Both the position numbers and the translations under genes were made by a program. Positions 44,922 through 56,600 of a DNA stretch of 64,000 bases are shown piece after piece; within the stretch, counting starts at the first letter, position 1; each line of letters opens with the position of its first letter. Below the pieces are notes generated by a model, which was not told the origin of the DNA, ran no database searches, and was given only the letters and a program-made list of their open reading frames with translations. Source of the stretch: Sphaerulina vaccinii (taxonomy: Eukaryota > Ascomycota > Dothideomycetes > Mycosphaerellales > Mycosphaerellaceae); assembly GCA_022570795.1 (NCBI GenBank), contig JAKUDP010000009.1, forward strand, positions 1,736,001 through 1,800,000, given 5' to 3'.

Positions 44922-46351
44922 TCACTGATCCTCTGCCTTCCTGTTAGTAGTCTCAAAGTTATCCGGCTCTAAGTACGACCATTCTGGGACCTCTCTTATC
45001 TTCTTCCACATCTCCTTCTCTAGCTTGTTGGCGGCCTTGGCATAAGGAGTGGTCTCGGCATTGTACCGTTTGCAATTGCGAACAATGAGGAGAACGTCCT
45101 TAACAAAGTCCTCAACGGTCTCGTACTGGTCCTTGTCGAGCTTCTGTTCCATCGTGCTGAGGTCCATGGGTTCCTTAATCACTTCGTAGTAGTCATGCAC
45201 TTCGTCGCCATTAACGGGTTGTAAGAAGGGCCAGGCATTGCTCGAAGTGGATAGAGCTGAAACCAAGCCGAGGAGTAGGCTGTGTGAGGGATTCCTTCTA
45301 GGTTGACGAGCCAGAGCGTCCATGTCCTCGGACCAGCCGGTAGCTTTGATCGCGGGTATGTCCATAGGATCCAGTTTGGGTAAAGGTTGACCAGGTTTCA
45401 GGTTCCTCCAGGCTTTGGGAGGTTGGTGCACTTCATAGCTCTTGGAAACAGCTCTGATTTTCGCGTGAACCTGGGACAACGTTAGCAAGTATCTCTGAAA
45501 GCGCACACTGCCTTCCGCATGCTCTGTCTGTGACCTCCACGCCACAGTCGTCTCGAGCGTAAAGAGACACTTTCATCTCGAGGATAGGGAAAACTTACAG
45601 CAGCCTTCTGTTTCAACAGCATGCGACCAGCTTGCAGATAGCTGATCTTCGGCAGCATGGAGCACTGCATGATAGTTCCTCCTTCATAATCCTTGATATA
45701 GCCCATCCATTTAGGCTTGTCCAGCGTGATCTCCTTTGTGAATCCTTGCTTCTTGAAATAGCCAATGGCATAGTTGTCCGCGTAGGTCAGAAAGTGTCTG
45801 ACATCGCTCGTCGCCTTCACATAGTCTTTCAGGTGGTTCATAAGATGCGCACCGTAGCCCTTGACTTGCTGATCACTGCTGATTGCGCAGAAAACAATCT
45901 CGGCAAACTGTCTGCCCTTGAAGGGACGATATGTGATTCCTCCCACAACCTCTCCCGGCAGGTTACTAGACTCGGCGTGTGATCCAGGCGGCGGGCGCTT
46001 GACGATAGCAATGCTCAAGTGCGTGCGATCATACACGAGACGGGCAATGTAGTCCTTTGGCATCTTCGGTAGCTGTTTTTGGAAGATGCATTTAAGTCCT
46101 GTGAGGATGATATGCGATGAAGGCTTGCCGTCATTATTGACCACGTAGAAGGAGATGTCGCCGTTGCGCTCCTCGATTACTGCGGGCTTCTCAGGATATG
46201 CATCGTGGTTGATATGAAAGGTATCGTCATCGGAATCGTCTCGCATCTCCTCGTCCTGCGGTGGTGGAGAGACCGAAGGCTTCTGTCTCTTAGCATCGTG
46301 TCCGTTGATACCCTCGTCTGCAGTGCGCTTCTCTGCTTTGGCGTTCGCCAT
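44922..46351 (-). CDS. GCN5: Histone acetyltransferase Gcn5 (SAGA/ADA)
   Basis: Exons (minus) are 46351-45599 and 45470-44922, giving 433 residues. It acetylates histone H3 as the catalytic subunit of SAGA and ADA. After an acidic, disordered N-terminus (about 1-60), the GNAT domain shows FAEIVFCAI with the catalytic Glu, the acetyl-CoA loop QVKGYGAHLMNHLKDYV, and YAIGYFKKQGF. The C-terminal half is a bromodomain: WPFLQPVNGDEVHDYYEVIK, PMDLSTMEQKL and the acetyl-lysine Asn in CKRYNAETTPY. The length and domain order match fungal Gcn5. Its only intron (45471-45598) is an introner-like element. Confidence 0.97.
45471..45598 (-). repeat. Introner-like intron B (GCN5)
   Basis: 128 nt, GTAAGT...CCAG. 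It shares TTTCAGAGATACTTGCTAA with the other introner-like introns, 12 nt before the acceptor. The segment CACAGACA upstream of the core is also found in intron D. Confidence 0.85.
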
Positions 46352-46582
46352 GTTCGGTAGATCATGCGCGAGTAAATTTGCTTGGTGTGTGCAATTCTTC
46401 GGAGATGTTTGTGGGAAGGTCGCAACTTGAGGTTGGTATGCAAGGGCGCGTACTAGCAGCCGGAGACAGCTGCGATCCCTGTCAACTCTATCGCCATGTG
46501 AAGCTCGGCGCGAGCTTCCACCTGTTCTCTCACTACTATTCCACCTTCACCAGACAACGACACAGCAGAACACAGAACATCA

Positions 46583-46875
46583 ATGTCCGACCAACCACTT
46601 CTCGCACTCTGGGAGGCTTCCGCCAACAGCCCATTCATCCCCGCTGTCGGCAAAGACGCGCAATTCCTCGTCGCATTCGTGCTGCTCTCCATTGGCTTCG
46701 TCCTGACTGCCCTCTTCGGCCTCAGTATGCACTTCCCACATCCCTCATTAAGCTACGTCTAACACTTTGGACAGACCTCTCCGCTAAGAACATTCCCGTC
46801 CTCGCCGTCCCAGCATCATTCGCCTTTGCATTCGGAGCAGTCTACATGATCTGCGCAGTTGGAGTCTATGTATAG
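46583..46875 (+). CDS. OST5: Oligosaccharyltransferase subunit Ost5
   Basis: Exons are 46583-46724 and 46775-46875, giving 80 residues. Two hydrophobic helices (FLVAFVLLSIGFVLTALFGL and ASFAFAFGAVYMICAVGVYV) joined by a short polar loop match Ost5, the small two-pass subunit of the ER oligosaccharyltransferase that N-glycosylates proteins. The N-terminal WEASANSPFIP and the C-terminal GAVYMICAVGVYV are characteristic. The gene is divergent from GCN5 across 231 bp. Confidence 0.9.
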
Positions 46876-47289
46876 ATCCCACACACCACCCGGCGAACCA
46901 CGACGACGCGACCAAAGGGTGAAGCCACTCAAGCTGCGGTTGCAACAGAACTCACAAGAGCATAACATTCAGACGAGACCAGCGGGACCAAAGGGTACGA
47001 GGTTCATGTTGGAAGTCACGAAATGGGAGCTGACGTGGCTACAGAGAAGAAGGTCTTCCATCCCGTCACATCGACGCTCTTCATCCTCGTCTGCGGATTG
47101 ACGAGCTTCTTCGTCGTCTGAATCACCGCACTGAAGCTCACATACATCATAAGAGCATACGCTTTCGCGCATCACCTCAGATTAACAAGGCAGGAACTGC
47201 TGGACACGGTAGTTGCCGCATTTCCAGGCAACGGCGCGATATAGACTTAAGATACCCACGAGAAAAGCGATACCTTTACCTACATCAAG
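46876..47289. other. Intergenic
   Basis: About 410 bp between OST5 and RAD1; nothing recognised. Confidence 0.4.
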
Positions 47290-48294
47290 ATGGCCTCCAC
47301 AAACCCACCAGTCTTCTCTGCCGTCTCTTCTTCCGCGCGTCAGATTCTCCTTCTCCTCCGCTGCATATCATTCTCCAAGATGGCAACCGTGCGCATTACG
47401 TCCGAAGGTCTACGTCTCAGCACAGAAGAGGGCAGTGTAATGGAAGCATTCGTCCACCTCGAAAAGAATCTCTTCACATCCTACAAGTACACTCCACCAG
47501 AAGCGCCACCTTCTTCCCAAGACGACCCTCCCGAATATCCCATCTTCGAAATCAACTTGATCTCCCTCCTCGAAACCCTCAACATCTTCAGCGTCTCGGA
47601 CCCATCCACAGCAAAACGATCAGGAGACGAATACTCAGCCTTCGCAGCACACCGCTTGAACCGCCACGCCAACCAAAACGCCTTCAACAACCCTCTTCAC
47701 GTCTCGGGAATCTGTACATTCTCCTACGATGGCGAAGGAAGTGCCTTGTCAATCCACATGTCCGAAGCAGGCGTGACGACAACTTGCGATCTAACAATCT
47801 ACGAAGCAGAAGTTTCCGAGGAGATACCTTTCCAACGAGAGAACCTTGCCTTGAAAGCTATCATGCGGAGCTCTGTCCTCCTTGACACGCTTTCGGAATT
47901 GAGTAATATGAATCCGACGAATTTGACAATCCAAGCGAACCCCGATTCTCGCAGTAATGCCAATCTTTCACTCAGCGCTTCTGGACCTCTCGGATCGAGC
48001 ACGATAGATTTCACGACACAGACCGAGTCTGAAACGCCAATCCTCGAGACTTTCCAATGCTCGGCCAAGACGTCTGCGAGCTTCAAGTTCAGTTGTGTCA
48101 AAGCTGCTCAGAGAGCTATGCAGTCAGCTTCAAAGGTGTCAATGAGGTTAGATGAAGACGGTGTTCTCAGTTTGCAGTTTCTCGTGGAGATAGGTTATGG
48201 AGAGGGAGATGGAGCTGCGTTTGTGGACTTTCGGATTGTGCCTCTTGTGGATGGTGAAGCAGACGATGAGTACGATAGTGAGAGCTCTGATTAG
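47290..48294 (+). CDS. RAD1: DNA damage checkpoint clamp subunit Rad1/Rad17
   Basis: Single-exon gene of 334 residues. It is a subunit of the PCNA-like Rad9-Rad1-Hus1 clamp that is loaded at damaged DNA to activate ATR-type signalling. Visible family features are FSAVSSSARQILLLLRCISF, the KMATVRITSEGLRLSTEEGSVMEA strand region (about residues 30-53), FEINLISLLETLNIF, and the C-terminal SLQFLVEIGYGEG with the acidic tail DDEYDSESSD. The length is normal for fungal Rad1. The start is the first ATG (aagATGG). Confidence 0.92.
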   Translation: MASTNPPVFSAVSSSARQILLLLRCISFSKMATVRITSEGLRLSTEEGSVMEAFVHLEKNLFTSYKYTPPEAPPSSQDDPPEYPIFEINLISLLETLNIFSVSDPSTAKRSGDEYSAFAAHRLNRHANQNAFNNPLHVSGICTFSYDGEGSALSIHMSEAGVTTTCDLTIYEAEVSEEIPFQRENLALKAIMRSSVLLDTLSELSNMNPTNLTIQANPDSRSNANLSLSASGPLGSSTIDFTTQTESETPILETFQCSAKTSASFKFSCVKAAQRAMQSASKVSMRLDEDGVLSLQFLVEIGYGEGDGAAFVDFRIVPLVDGEADDEYDSESSD

Positions 48295-48405
48295 TCTATC
48301 TAGTCACTTTCTCTGACTGGTATCTCTGATCCGCTAGCGCTGTTGTTCTAGTGCTCGCCAGTGCTGTCGGCGCCGCAGTAATCGCTCTGAACGAGAGAAA
48401 ATTGC

Positions 48406-50283
48406 TCAATTCGTTCTGTCTGTCCTCGTCACTCTGTCCCATACAACCAGTCCCTCCTCACCATCATCTGCCACCCTTCTGATCTGCTTGACTCGATGCT
48501 CCGGGATGAAGTCCTCCTCTTCCGTGTGAGCTTGCCACTGCTCGAGAGGCTTCCACATTATAGCCAGGGAGAAGCGGTCGTGATAGCCAACCTCGTACGA
48601 CTTCGCGGCATGTCTCTGATCGTGTTTCAGGCGATTCATAGCGTGCGCAGCTGTTCGAAATCGCCTCGAGAGGACAGTCTCCGCGGCAAATGTTTTGAAA
48701 GCATCGGGGTCGGTTGTGGTCGTCGTTGGCGTGGTGATCGATCCAGATGGGGAAAAGGTAGTCATCTCCTCGCCATCCTTGAGCATTTCCTCCCACAGCT
48801 CCTCCAGCATTCTGGTCATATCGAGCTTCAGAACTGGCGTTCCAAGTCTCGGTCCACTCGACATGTAATCGAAGTCCACAAACCCCCGGTTGAGTCCGTT
48901 CTTAGCCTGTAGTTCCTGCTGAGAAGCGACGCGGATCTCGATGCTTGACACTGCGTGGTCGATAAGTGAACGGCCCACACATGCCCCCTCTAAATCGACC
49001 AGGACATGCGGCGGCAAGCCTTTGTGAACATATTCTAGGAACTTGACTTTGTCCACTGTCAGGCCCTCTCTAACAGAAATGCCGATGTAGTTCACCCAGC
49101 CCTCTCCCATAGCCACATCTTCGGGCGAATGCATGTGAAACGGCCAGATCTGTACGTGGACAGCAGTCGTGTTGCCAAGAATGTTGCGTAGACTTTCTTG
49201 TAGTAGAAGCAGTACTTCGTAGGCATTCAAAGCCACAGCGTCCTACGCAATGATTTAGCAAGTATCTCTGAAACAGCAAGCCTCTCTCGACAGCGCTGTG
49301 TCTGAGAGCTCGTTGGCTTGGTACTGACCCATGCTTTGACATTCCAACATCGCGTGACAACCTTGAGGAACATCTCGTTTTCTGCCAGGAAGTTATCCCG
49401 ACCATCGAGCTTGCCCGCTTCGCGTGTGAATGCACGCTGTATGCTGCGAGTGGCCGCTGGTGCAACATTAAGTCTGTGTCCCGAGGGCGTGACTACAGAT
49501 AAGGGAGCGTCTCCGACGGGGAAATCCTCTGAACTGGTAAGGTAGCCTGAATTGTAACAGAACACTAGCATCTCCGAGGTAAGCATGCCGATTCGAGGTG
49601 CTAGGATGCCGCCACAGAATGCCCAGTCGATGAATTGCCTGATTGAAGCGCGATACCCGGCTGAGTTCTCTGCGTCCAGATTGCGAATTGCCTTGACCAT
49701 GATTCTCGAATCTTGCAGACGCGCGAGTAGGTCATGGTTGAACAGTCGTCCTACAATGAATTAGCAAGTATCTCTGCAAATGCAAAAGCTTCCAGCAATT
49801 ATTGTCTGTGAGCTCGGGAGCTTGGTTGGGCTGACCATCGAGAGAAATCTCCTCAGGCGCCGAAAGAAGATGTCCATCGTCGTGCTTGATTCTGCAGTAG
49901 TGTATCGTGAATGTCAAGCGATATCGCTGTCTGGTCTCGTTGTCTTGCAATCCATTGAATACCACAGAGATACTGTCATCGTCGTGAGTGGGAGGGTTGA
50001 CGAGCTCGCATTCTAGCTTCTCCACTGCGTATTCGAAGAATGTCTGCGCACTCATGGTCGCAACGCATACGAGGTCGAAGCTCTGAGCCGGCGGAAAGGC
50101 GCCAATCGAATGCGGCAGAAGCATGTAGAGATGCTTGTCCGTGAGCGTGCTCGGTGCGGGCTCCTTGAGAGGCTCCCTGGTCGAAAATGGTACATATTGG
50201 CATTCGAGTCGCCTGGCAATTGCTCGTGTGCCTAACTCGATGTCTAGCCAGCGTCTATCGTTGTCCCTAGGAAGGGTCGCCAT
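48406..50283 (-). CDS. Nucleotidyltransferase-like protein with C-terminal MJ1316 domain
   Basis: Exons (minus) are 50283-49836, 49750-49329 and 49242-48406, giving 568 residues; the longer frame to 50349 has no ATG. The middle part (GYRASIRQFIDWAFCGGILAPRIGMLTSEMLV) resembles the substrate-binding helices of poly(A)-polymerase/OAS-type nucleotidyltransferases. I see no clear catalytic Asp triad. The C-terminus (about 475-568) matches the MJ1316 (DUF504) RNA end-recognition domain: EVGYHDRFSLAIMWKPLEQW and FIPEHRVKQIRR. Such domains are proposed to bind RNA 2',3'-cyclic ends. A role in RNA repair or processing is likely but inferred. Both introns are introner-like elements. Confidence 0.75.
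49243..49328 (-). repeat. Introner-like intron C
   Basis: 86 nt, GTCAGTACC...GCGTAG. Besides the 3' core (TTTCAGAGATACTTGCTAA) it matches intron D of the same gene at the 5' end: a CCAAGC block followed by CGAGCTC and CAGACA, and both end CATTG(CG)TAG. Confidence 0.88.
49751..49835 (-). repeat. Introner-like intron D
   Basis: 85 nt, GTCAGCCC...TTGTAG. The core here is GCAGAGATACTTGCTAA, with the 5' and 3' blocks shared with intron C 420 bp away in the same gene. Both use the unusual donor GTCAG. Confidence 0.88.
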
Positions 50284-50885
50284 GGCTGTTGTTGTGCTGT
50301 GGTTATGCTGTAGTTGTGTGCGAAGGTTCTCCAAAGATGGAGCGATCAATTTGAATCAGCACCTACCTCAGCTGTTGAGTGTAGTTCGAGAAGCAGTTGT
50401 GATTCACTCTGCGGTGTCTCGAAGAAGGTGCAAGTTTGAGGCGGAGCCATGGGATCACAGCAAAATGAGCACTCGTCTGTGATCATCTTTGACCATCAAG
50501 CGCCAGGATTCACGGACGTCCAGTCTACGAGCTTTCACTTCGCCTCGAGACAACCAAATTTCTATCGTGAGCAGTTGTCGAGGAACAGCTGAAGAGAGTG
50601 TCATACAGAAATTATCTATGCTATATGGAGAAACTGCCGAGGCCTTGGCGCTGCACGGTCTTCCTTCCTCGTCACAGCGTGACAGACCCACTCAGCTGTA
50701 CATGAAACTGTGCAACACTATTCCTTGCATCGGCAATAATGTGGTGTCTTCCGTCTCCTTCAGTCTCTCGACAGTATGACTTATCTACAACTCATCAGGA
50801 ACACCATCCACAATCCGGGTGTGCATCACAACACTTCCGGCAGCCTGACCTGAAAATAAGTATTCAACCAGACTACTCCGACGAT
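50284..50885. other. Intergenic, divergent promoters
   Basis: About 600 bp between the MJ1316 gene and the SnoaL-like gene; nothing recognised. Confidence 0.35.
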
Positions 50886-51380
50886 ATGAATACCTACGAG
50901 CCTCTGACGCCAGTGTCGCTGGATGGAAGAGAGAGCGAGAAATTGGAAAGTCCTCTCACACATCTTCCGGCCGATTGTAGTAATGTCGCTGTGATCCGGT
51001 ACACGCTGGAACAGTTCTTCTGTCTGAACACGGAACTACTGAATACTCGACAATATGACAAAGCTATCAACCTGGACGGCTATGATCAAGACTTCACGGC
51101 TGCGATGCCAAACCAGAAAGCCGAGAGTCTGGAAGGCTGGGTAGACCACCATCGACGTGGAGCACAGCAGTTCCCGCAGGCACAAGTGCGCATTCTGAGC
51201 ATGAACTCGAAAGTGGACCTCAAGAAGGGTACGGCATCATTATTTACTGATCTGGAGCTGACTGGACGACCACCTGGCGTTACCATTAATTCGATGACTA
51301 TCTCGGAGTTCAAGATTTGCGATGGGAAATGGCTATGCATGAGAGCAACGGGAATGCGAGGCAATGGTAGTATCGTGTGA
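50886..51380 (+). CDS. SnoaL/NTF2-like fold protein
   Basis: Single-exon model of 164 residues from the ATG at 50886; the frame is open further upstream, but that part is not protein-like. The pattern of an N-terminal helix (AVIRYTLEQFFCLNTELLNTRQYDKA), a central polar region (LEGWVDHHRRGAQQFPQAQVRILS) and C-terminal strands (SLFTDLELTG, FKICDGKWLC) fits the SnoaL/NTF2-like cone fold. Members serve as cyclases, isomerases or binding proteins. No active-site pair can be named, so the function is unknown. Confidence 0.6.
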   Translation: MNTYEPLTPVSLDGRESEKLESPLTHLPADCSNVAVIRYTLEQFFCLNTELLNTRQYDKAINLDGYDQDFTAAMPNQKAESLEGWVDHHRRGAQQFPQAQVRILSMNSKVDLKKGTASLFTDLELTGRPPGVTINSMTISEFKICDGKWLCMRATGMRGNGSIV

Positions 51381-52044
51381 TTAAGGAGGTGTTGCAAGAC
51401 CTGGCAATAGGTGCCAAATCCCGTCGTCCACACGTTCCGGCACTACTCACCACTGGAACTACTAGCAATATGGAGGTGCCGATTTTGCGCCAGCAACGGC
51501 CTCAAAGCGTGACTGCTGAAGGCCTAAGTAGTTATGAGTTGGGATTTGACGGCCAGATGATGCGGCTTGAGTGGATATTTCCACTGATTCAGCTGCACCT
51601 GAAGTGACGCTCAGACGACCATTGAGGCGCCACACGACATTAAGTGCAATGATGAAGGGATCCTACTCTACGCATGGTGTGCATGGAGCACTTCATCAAT
51701 CGTTCTGGACACAACAGACAGTGGTAGTTAGTTCTACACATGGAGCTTATGAGAGGACTAGCAGAAGCACAGCAGACTAAGACGACAAATGAGGCACTTT
51801 CGCCGGGATGAGTATAATTTCGTTTTCCTGAGCCATGACGTTCATGATCGATGCCACGAAACATAGGATATGGGGTACGGCTCATCATTCCTCTGACCTA
51901 CCAGCCCGGCCAGGGTCGCCGGTGTGCTCTTGGCAGTATCCGTTACGCCATACTGGCTAGAATATTCGATGCCAGACATCTCAGCTAATGGCTGCACCTC
52001 ATCAGGGTACCCATATGCCCTTTCCCTTGTATAACGAACATAGT
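51381..52044. other. Intergenic
   Basis: About 660 bp with nothing recognised; only short random ORFs. Confidence 0.4.
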
Positions 52045-52779
52045 CTAGCATGCTCCCCAAGAACGTCCTCTTTCAAGCCTCGACATTTCCATCCGATCTC
52101 TAGAGCGCCTCAACTTTACCGCCGAAGATCCTTCCACAATCCGCAGTTCGCGTGACTGTCGGTGCTTTAGAGTGTCCAGTATGTTTGCTACAAATGTCCA
52201 GCTCCGACCTTGGTGTTTCCGTGCAATGTCTAGTACGTCCAGAGTCACATCCTGAGCGTCAGGCCTCTGCTTGTTTAATTTTTTGGGCTGGCGAGAGTTG
52301 ACCCACCATCGTCCTCCGCAGTGGATGTGCTCACACCAGTGCATGAGCCCATTTCATCCCAATATGCCTCCCGGAATCACGATCGTTACTTTCATCTTGT
52401 CGGCAACTTTAATACTCTGACAACACATCTCGAATGTGATCAGCGGCTTCGCGTTAATCTCCCATACATAAATGTTGAATGTGTTCAGCTTGAGATATAG
52501 TTCCAGTGCTTCTTGTCTGAACTGACGAGATGTTGCAAGCACACCTGGCCGTGCGGGCTCGAACGTGTTGATCCCAAGTCGTCGGCCGACGATCACATAC
52601 CCGTCACGACCATAGCAAGCCGGCGTACCTTCTGCCGATGCTATTGTGACGAGCTCGAGAATCTGAACTCTGATCTCTGGTGGAAGCCTAGAGAAGAAAG
52701 GGGAAGCCGAGTTCTCAACGTATTGAACGTGCGTTCGACCACATAGAGTGTCGTTCCTCAGGGCGGCGAATTCGGACAT
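52045..52779 (-). pseudogene. 2EXR/F-box-like gene with in-frame stop
   Basis: From the ATG at 52779 the frame encodes FFSRLPPEIRVQILELV, the start of the 2EXR/F-box-like domain common in Dothideomycetes and other Pezizomycotina, then VLATSRQFRQEALELYLKLN and IKVADKMKVTIVIPGG. A TGA at 52354-52356 interrupts it. The same frame continues directly with LMHWCEHIHCGG and a further 90 residues of the expected family pattern (ILDTLKHRQSRELRI) to 52045. A TGG (Trp) to TGA change is the simplest explanation. The truncated protein may still be made. Function of the family: probably protein-protein contacts; unknown here. Confidence 0.55.
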
Positions 52780-53689
52780 GTTTACGCAAGTACTCTTGAA
52801 TGCAGGCCGGGCGGGCAATTGAGGTCGATAGTCTCGTTATCGATTGTTGTGGGCGGTCGTTCCTCATTCTTATTGATTGTATTGCGTATGATGTCGCTTC
52901 GTCAATTCTGCAGTCGTTCAAAGTGGGAATTGATATACTTTGCCAAGCCTCCATACCATGGTACAAACTTGACATGCTCCTTTGCTGCAGGACCTATATA
53001 TATGCGCAGTACAGCAGGCAGGCATGCCCTCATCCGCTGACGGCCTAGCCCACGGCTGCAACACTGAGCCTATTACGCAGCCAGCGGTCGGTGGAAAGAA
53101 AGAGTATGAATAGATGTGACATATCTCATACTGAGCATCTCGATTGATGAGTAGTGTCCCATTGAAGCTGATATAATGCTCCGGTCTTCATTCAGTACAT
53201 TGTGGTGAGAAGTTCCAGTCAACCAGTGTTGGAAATGCTGCTAAATACTTCAGGATTTGCTTTACAGATATGGAGATGAATGTGAATGTGGTGGGGATAG
53301 TGAAATGGGCTTCGTGCGTTGATCTTGCTTGCGTCTGCACGTTTTGGTACCCGCATCATGCGGAAACTCCGCTGGAAGGTCTCTTGTTGCTATCATATGA
53401 TGTTGTGAATGTAGAAAGTGATGTGAGTGAGTGAAGTGGAAGTGAACGGCCCGTGAGCCAGGAGCCTTCAGGGTTCAAACACGCGCTTTCTCCATGCCAA
53501 AACAATAGACAATAAACACTACTGCTCTCCCACGCAACCCACTACACCATCGCCACTGTACACACTCGCTGGATTGCTGGACAATCATACACCACGCCTC
53601 ACGACATGAACACCATCGCACTCGTTTGAACAGCCCTACTAACCTGGACAGCCACGCGTGCTACGCGTGCATAGCAACGAAACGCGACC
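52780..53689. other. Intergenic, TOP2 promoter
   Basis: About 900 bp with no gene. The last 150 bp are a CA-rich leader typical of highly expressed fungal genes. Confidence 0.4.
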
Positions 53690-56600
53690 ATGGACGACTC
53701 GATGGACGTCTCGGAGGCAGCCTACGATGAGGCATCAAGTGATTTCGAGCCCGAAGTGGCACCAAAGGCTGTACGTGGAAAGCTCACTTTGCTAGGCAGA
53801 CAGACAAATACCTTACGCGTTTCATGTGCTGACTTCATTCACTCACAGAAGGCAAAAGCACCCGCAAAAGCACCCGCAAAAGCCGCTGCTACCAAAGCGC
53901 CTGCAAAGAAAGCGCCTGCAAAACCAAAGACCACGAAACAGACGACACTAACGAAGACGACCAAATCCGCACCAAAGGCAGCTGCGAAGAAGCGCGCACT
54001 ACCCGACTCCGATGCTGAGAACTCTGATGCGGACCTGAACTCTGTAAACGACGACTCATTGCTGTCAAATACACCACCTTCGAACAAGAAGCAGAAGCAA
54101 GCGCCTGCGCCAAAGACGAAGGTCGCCTCCGGACCGCTCGTGGAAATCGAGAACGAGAGCTTCATGGACGTGCCAGTGGCTGCCACAGCGAAGAAGGGGT
54201 CGGAGCAATATCAGAAGTTGACACAGTTGGAGCACATCTTGAAGCGTCCGGACACATACATCGGCTCTGTCGAGCATACGACCGATCTGCTATGGATTTA
54301 CAACTCCGAGACCGACGCCATGGAGAACCGCAAGGTCAGCTATGTGCCTGGGCTTTACAAGATCTTTGATGAGATTCTGGTGAACGCAGCGGACAACAAG
54401 CAGCGGGATAAGAACATGAGTGAGCTCCGCGTAACAGTGGATCCCGAGAAGGGAGAGATCTCGGTGAGGAACAATGGACGTGGTATCCCTGTCGAGATGC
54501 ACGAGAAAGAGGGCATCTACATTCCGGAAATGATCTTTGGACATCTCTTGACCTCCTCGAACTACGATGATGACGAAGCGAAGGTCACTGGTGGTCGCAA
54601 CGGATACGGCGCGAAGCTCACGAATATTTACTCGACACAGTTTACACTGGAGACCGTGGACTCGAAGACCAAACAGAAGTACACTCAAACATGGCGCAAA
54701 AACATGAGCATCATGGAAAAGGCCAAAATCACCAAAGTCAAGGGTGATGACTATACCGAAATCACTTTCAGACCGGATTTTAGCAAGTTCGGCATGGACA
54801 AGATGGACGCGGACTTCGAAGGACTGGTCAAACGCCGAGTCTACGATATGGCTGGCACTGCAAAAGGCGTGAAGGTCTATCTGAATGGAGAGAAGATCAA
54901 GATTACCAAGTTCAAGCAATACATGGAGATGTACACCAAGGCTATCAAGACCGAGAACGTGGCGAATGACGGAGCTGCACCAGAGCAGGTCATTCTTACG
55001 GACAATCCACACGAGCGCTGGGAGATTGGCTTCGCTGTCTCAGATGGTTCCTTCCAGCAGGTATCATTCGTCAACTCCATTGCCACCACCACAGGAGGTA
55101 CTCACGTCAACTACATTGCAGACCAGATCTGCGATAGACTCGAGCAAATCGTGAACAAGAAGAACAAAGGTGGTGTCAAGCTGAAGAAGGCCCAGCTCCG
55201 GAACCACATCTTCTTGTTTGTCAATGCCTTGATCGTTAATCCGGCATTCACGTCGCAGACCAAAGAACAGCTCACGACCAAGGTCAGCGCTTTTGGAAGC
55301 AAGCCTCAAGTCACCGAGAAGTTCTTGAAGGATATCGCGAAGACTGAAGTCGTGACCAACATTCTTCACTTTGCGCAACAGAAAGCCGACAAGGTGCTCT
55401 CCAAATCAGACGGCAACAGGCGCCAGCGCATGAACCACTCCAAGCTCACCGACGCCAACAAAGCTGGCACGAAAGACGGTTATAAGTGCACACTTATCTT
55501 AACCGAAGGTGATTCTGCCGCGCTCCTAGCACTGGCTGGTCGTGCTGTGGTTGATCCAGATCTGTTTGGCGTCTTTCCGCTACGTGGTAAAGTTCTCAAT
55601 GTTCGCGATGCTTCCGTTGAGCAGATCTCGAAGAATGCCGAGATCCAGAACATCAAGAAGTTCATCGGCCTGCAGCACAAGAAGCAGTACACCGACACCA
55701 AGGGCCTCCGCTATGGACACATCATGATCATGACAGATCAGGATCACGACGGTTCTCACATCAAAGGCCTCTTGATCAACTTCTTGCAGGTGCAATATCC
55801 ATCATTGCTCCGAATCAAGGGGTTTCTGCTGGAGTTCATCACCCCGATTGTGAAAGTCTGGAAAGGTGACGTGAAGAAGCCAAAGGCAAAGAAAGACTTC
55901 TTCACGATGCCGGAGTATGAACAGTGGCGAGAGCAGCCAGGACATATCAAGGGCTGGGAGCATAAGTACTACAAGGGATTGGGTACCTCTGATACGCGCG
56001 ACGCTCAGATCTACTTCAACGATCTCGACAGGCACTTGAAGAGATTCCACGAGATGCAGGACCACGAAGAGGAGCTTATTGACCTCGCTTTCTCGAAGAA
56101 GAGAGCCGACGCTCGCAAGACATGGCTCCAAGGTTTCGTGCCCGGCACATACTTGGACATGTCAAGCACCGACGACATTACTTATGATGATTTCATCAAC
56201 AAGGAACTGATTCTGTTCTCTATGGCTGATAACATGCGATCCATCCCATCTGTCATCGATGGTCTGAAGCCCGGTCAACGTAAGGTCATGTATACGGCTT
56301 TCCGCCGCAACCTGAAGAAGGATATCAAGGTCGTCGAGCTTGCTGGTCTGGTATCTGGTCTCACCGCGTATGCATACGGTGATGCATCTCTGCAGCAAAC
56401 CATTGTCGCGCTTGCGCAGAACTTTGTGGGTTCTAACAACATGAACATTCTGGAGCCAAGTGGCAATTTTGGTTCTCGTCTTCAAGGAGGCAGCGATGCA
56501 GCCAGCGCTCGTTATATTTATACGAGACTGTCACCATTTGCGCGCCACGTATTCGACCCGAAGGATGAGCCTCTCCTCAAGCCTAACTTAGACGATGGCA

